A stretch of DNA of 64,000 nucleotides, taken from assembly GCA_030407005.1 (NCBI GenBank), contig JAUDYN010000007.1, positions 744,001 through 808,000 of the forward strand. The letters are read 5' to 3'. Under the pieces are notes generated by a model that was given only the letters and a program-made list of their open reading frames with translations, ran no database searches and had not been told where the DNA came from. The translations under genes and the position numbers were made by a program. Positions within the stretch are counted from its first letter, which is position 1, and each line of letters opens with the position of its first letter. Origin of the DNA: Desarmillaria ectypa. Taxonomy: Eukaryota > Basidiomycota > Agaricomycetes > Agaricales > Physalacriaceae. Positions 60,638 through 64,000 of this stretch are shown here, in pieces.

Positions 60638-63600
60638 TGTGTTGGTTACTCTCAAGTTACGTTTCTGTAGAAACGCGTGTTTGATCGTGGGATTCCAAAT
60701 GTTATGTTTGCACTTTCTTCTACGACTATGTAAGTGGTTCTATGAAAGGCTTTCTAGTGGCCTTTTGAGTCTTTAAAGCGTTGAAAATATATTCAATCAG
60801 CGCCTCTAGGCCGGTCTTCCGGATTGTTGAAATCGATTGGAGATCACTCCGCAGTCGGTCCAGGGCTGCGCATCGCTTACATGGTTCGATATTATTTACA
60901 ACTTAAAGTACTCACTAGCACTCGTCAAGGAAGAAAAAAAGGTTCCATGGAAGCTTTTATTCTGCTCGTTCACATGGCCAGCATGTTATGCATTTTTTCC
61001 AGACGTAGCGCCAAAAAAAAAAAAGAACACAAGCGTAAAATGCACTCATTAAAACAATTCGCTTACTGTGGACTTCTTTGGCGCTAGAGCCTGGAGTCAG
61101 TGGCGGAATCCAGGAGGAATAATGAAGCTGAGTTTCCGTGAGTCGCAAAGCCTCGACGCTAACGGCGGGAGAAGGGATGTCATCCGCACACATTTACATG
61201 ACGGGACTCAGAGTATATATTTGAATCGTCAGTTACAGGAAAGCCAAGTGTGTGACACCGCAAGATAAGGTAACGGATTTACGCGATGATAGGGCCCCAA
61301 ACTTTCTGAAGTGAACGACACAACGAATCCAAGGCCCTTGGAGTTTGCCAAGATCATTATAACTGGCAAATTGAGCCCACCAACACGGAGTGATAAGTCA
61401 CGGTGCTTGAACTGATATCACCAGCGCTCGCTTGGGCGCATGTAGGGTTCGGTGACAGGGGCACAACATCAAGCCACACCGAGGAGTAGCTAGATGTACA
61501 TGAAACCATCGCCTCATGGTGTAGAGAGTTCCGGTAAGGGATATGCAAACCACAAATTCGGAGGAGTGAGTGCATGAGCCTGACATGCACTCGGTATTCA
61601 CGGTAGACCGGCAACAAAGAACCAGTGAAAGACAATGACTTGATAACGTTCGCGTTGATCGAATTTAATGCAAACTCGGAGCCTGAAGCTGAAGCATTGA
61701 GGTAGGACTTCACAGTTGCAGGGTCTGGAAGACAAGTAACAAATAGAAGATATCGCAAACAATGCGATCAGGATAAGATAACCCAAAGGATAGTTGCTCG
61801 GGCTCGACAAGCCGATATTGGACCGATAAACAAGGAAGTCGACAACCTTAATACACTGCACAGTACAATGGAGGCATGCCATGACCCTCGCCTCAGTTAC
61901 GGACCGGGTCCAAAAGGTTGTGATCATCAGAATCAATGATATATATCCCTCTAACCTCGACCGAGCGACTCTTTCACAGGAGCAAGACACGGCCAGGTCG
62001 ACAGATCCCCGAAACCGAAGGGCTACTAGTTTTTGATCATGATGGCAAGCTAGCAGGGTTAAACGAGAATGGATGGGATACGGTCCACATCACGCCCCAA
62101 GGCGAGAGGTCACCGATTAATTATCAGTTACTGAAGACGCTAGAATTGTATTAGTCCGAATGTGCGGTCCCATGAAAGCGAATCATATGGAAGAGCATGT
62201 CTCCACTAACCTGAGGTCAGTAACCGTTCGCAAGGACAGACAGAGTATATTTCAAATCCACTCACTCCGAACAATGGTGTAACCCGTAAATATGGAAGGG
62301 CGGTCCCACATCGTTGGCTAGATGAACAGTAAACAGCATGCATAGATGATGGTAGAGCACCCTCCCACTTGTCCGATAGTCGTAGTGTATATATGTGCAT
62401 CATGCTGCTGCTTGAACCTGGATGGTGGTAGATCATTGAACCGCGGGACTTGTGATGGTCCCAGGGCCGAAAATTCTCAACGATCAAAGCTGAAAGGTTA
62501 TAGAAAACGAAAGTGATGTAAAAAACACAAGATAAATGGAAGCCTACTTTGCACTCATGATCAAGGAGTGGGAAATCACACTACCGAGTCCATGTTTAAC
62601 ACTGATTTGCTCCGCCGTTCATCGTTGAACGCGATTAAGAGGCCAGATAGTTAATATAAAATCAGGAAGTTCCTTGCTGACTTGACTGTCATAAATCAGG
62701 CAAGTTTTTAATTCCAAGGCACCTGGTACTCGCCAAGCGGCGGAGTGATCCAGATATAAGTCCGATTTTCTCCGTGATGGACACGGTGGCTGTACACTCC
62801 CCACAACATATTCTTAGAACTTAGAAAATTACAGGTTAATCGGCCGGGGTCTGCCAGACAACCGTAGGGCCACCGCTACTTCACAACGCAGCATTCGAGT
62901 TGCCTGTGGCAGATCTAAAAGCCTAGGCCCATCTATTCTGGCCGGCTGTCCTTGTCCGAACTTTCTTATCCATAGCGTTCGTTCGTAGTGCGTCGAGAGA
63001 CCGTACATGAACGGAGTTAAGCGCTAGGAATCCTTTGTGCTGTCCATTCTTGCTTTGGCGGTGCAACGGCTGGCAATCATTTAATTGGCCGTTATCCGAG
63101 CCTGCAAAGGCGATCAGAATGAGAAAAGGGCATTAAGGAGGTTACGGACCGGCGCTGCGGTCGGTCGCAGCCGTTCTATAGCCTACACGGTCCGAAATCT
63201 TAGCTATGGTCAACCATAGTCTGGATGTTTCGTCCCAAGCCTAAATGTCTGCCGCGTACTTTCGCCTTTACGCGACATGTACGGTCGTCATGTCATATCA
63301 AAAACGATGCCAAGTGTCCATCCTTAATCTGAATCCGTAAGCCCAGAGCCACAAGAGCGGTATTCGCATTAGAATTCGGTATGAACCGCCGGGAAGTCTT
63401 GTCAAAAAAAAAAAGCGGAGAATAAAATAAAATTTGGCAGATGCGAGGGTGGCCTTAATGAAAGGATGTGTTCTTCAAGTACGCGATGTCTGAAACAATG
63501 ATTGGAATAGACAGTTGACGGCCCTCATCGTCAGCGACGCGAATATAACGAGTATTTGTGTCGGTTGGAAACCTTCCTCAAAGAAGCTATTTAAGGTAAG

Positions 63601-64000
63601 CCCTCATGCTGGGCGGGTCAAGAGGTGGGGTTGACGTAAAAAGACATGTAAGCACAACGAGAAAAGCTCATAGCACACACCTACAATGACACAATTAGCA
63701 TGCGACAAAACACAGTATGATTAACCGACAGCGACGGGTGTGAAACCGGGGAAATTTTCACGCTCTAGGATGCTGAGTAATTGCACCAGAAGAACAAACC
63801 TACAATTGTGTCAGATGTCTCCGTTACGATTGAGGTATTGTACAAAAGAAGTCATGAGTAAAAATGGAGACTAGAGTCACTGAAATTTTTCGTCAGCAAG
63901 TCGTCAAGCCGAAACTATCATCATCCAAGTTTGACCCACCTGTCTCACTCGAGGGAAGCGCTCATGTGCTTATGCCCCATAAGCATACATGTCGAAGGAA
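60638..64000. other. 3.4 kb without a recognisable gene
   Basis: Apart from the promoter of the DH-BAR-SH3 gene, I see no coding signal. The longest frames (61357-61758 and 61598-61990, minus) overlap each other in different frames and lack motifs, and there is no run of plausible exons. Short A-runs occur at about 61010-61023 and 63403-63413. It could be old repeat sequence or the promoter and 5' region of a gene beyond the window. Confidence 0.5.

Noticed and set aside
61357..61990. Two overlapping minus-strand frames of about 130 codons
   Set aside because: They are in different frames, have no splice logic and no motifs, and sit in a gene-poor segment.

Overview
The window is nuclear DNA from a filamentous basidiomycete, most likely an Agaricomycete. 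Protein-coding genes sit on both strands and nearly all are cut by many short introns (about 45-65 bp) with GT-AG borders, and the encoded proteins are typical fungal housekeeping families. No prokaryotic features, CRISPR, intact transposon or rRNA were seen. Exon joins below were made by eye from splice sites and family motifs; domain-level calls are firm, while some exact borders are not.

Layout. 1-1,353 (-): Msd1/SSX2IP-like coiled-coil protein, cut by the window edge. 1,602-5,760 (-): Doa4-type deubiquitinase (MIT-like, rhodanese, USP). 6,772-10,457 (-): Snt2-type BAH/PHD/SANT chromatin protein. 10.5-13.1 kb: no convincing gene. 13,129-15,280 (+): Yrb2/Hba1-like Ran-binding nucleoporin-type protein. 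15.5-19.2 kb: a rearranged patch with a deletion-bearing copy of an FAD monooxygenase, the full gene (16,462-18,559 +) and a decayed scrap of the nearby Ubl-WLM protease gene. 19,260-21,730 (-): second FAD monooxygenase, convergent with the first. 22,293-23,067 (-): small subunit of DNA polymerase delta. 23,452-24,548 (-): Ubl-WLM metalloprotease. 24,850-26,340 (+): Mak11. 26,364-29,321 (-): GPATCH1. 30,152-32,907 (+): amino-acid permease with microexons. 32,963-34,636 (-): Trm140/METTL2 tRNA m3C methyltransferase. 34,985-40,605 (+): Rom2-type Rho GEF with two DH domains. 40,722-42,304 (-): KHDC4/BLOM7-like KH protein. 42,380-43,499 (+): ZNF511-like protein. 43,605-45,000 (-): unrecognised single-pass membrane protein. 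45,640-50,844 (-): MSH6. 51,144-53,039 (+): mitochondrial GatA (HER2). 53.2-55.3 kb (-): broken, internally repeated Zn2Cys6-type gene. 55,508-57,732 (-): MCT-type MFS transporter. 58,573-60,637 (-): DH-BAR-SH3 GEF (Tuba-like). 60.6-64 kb: no recognisable gene.

Most neighbours are unrelated functionally. Genome-maintenance genes are frequent (POLD4-like, Ubl-WLM protease, MSH6). Two Rho-family GEFs of different architecture lie about 20 kb apart. Only the 15.5-21.7 kb stretch looks accessory: two related FAD hydroxylases facing each other across duplication debris. I found no previously undescribed multi-gene system. The most unusual observations are the MSH6 ATP-binding loop encoded by two consecutive 13-nt exons, a 7-nt exon in the permease, the tandem-DH Rho GEF, and the duplication/decay events at 15.5-19.2 kb and 53.2-55.3 kb.
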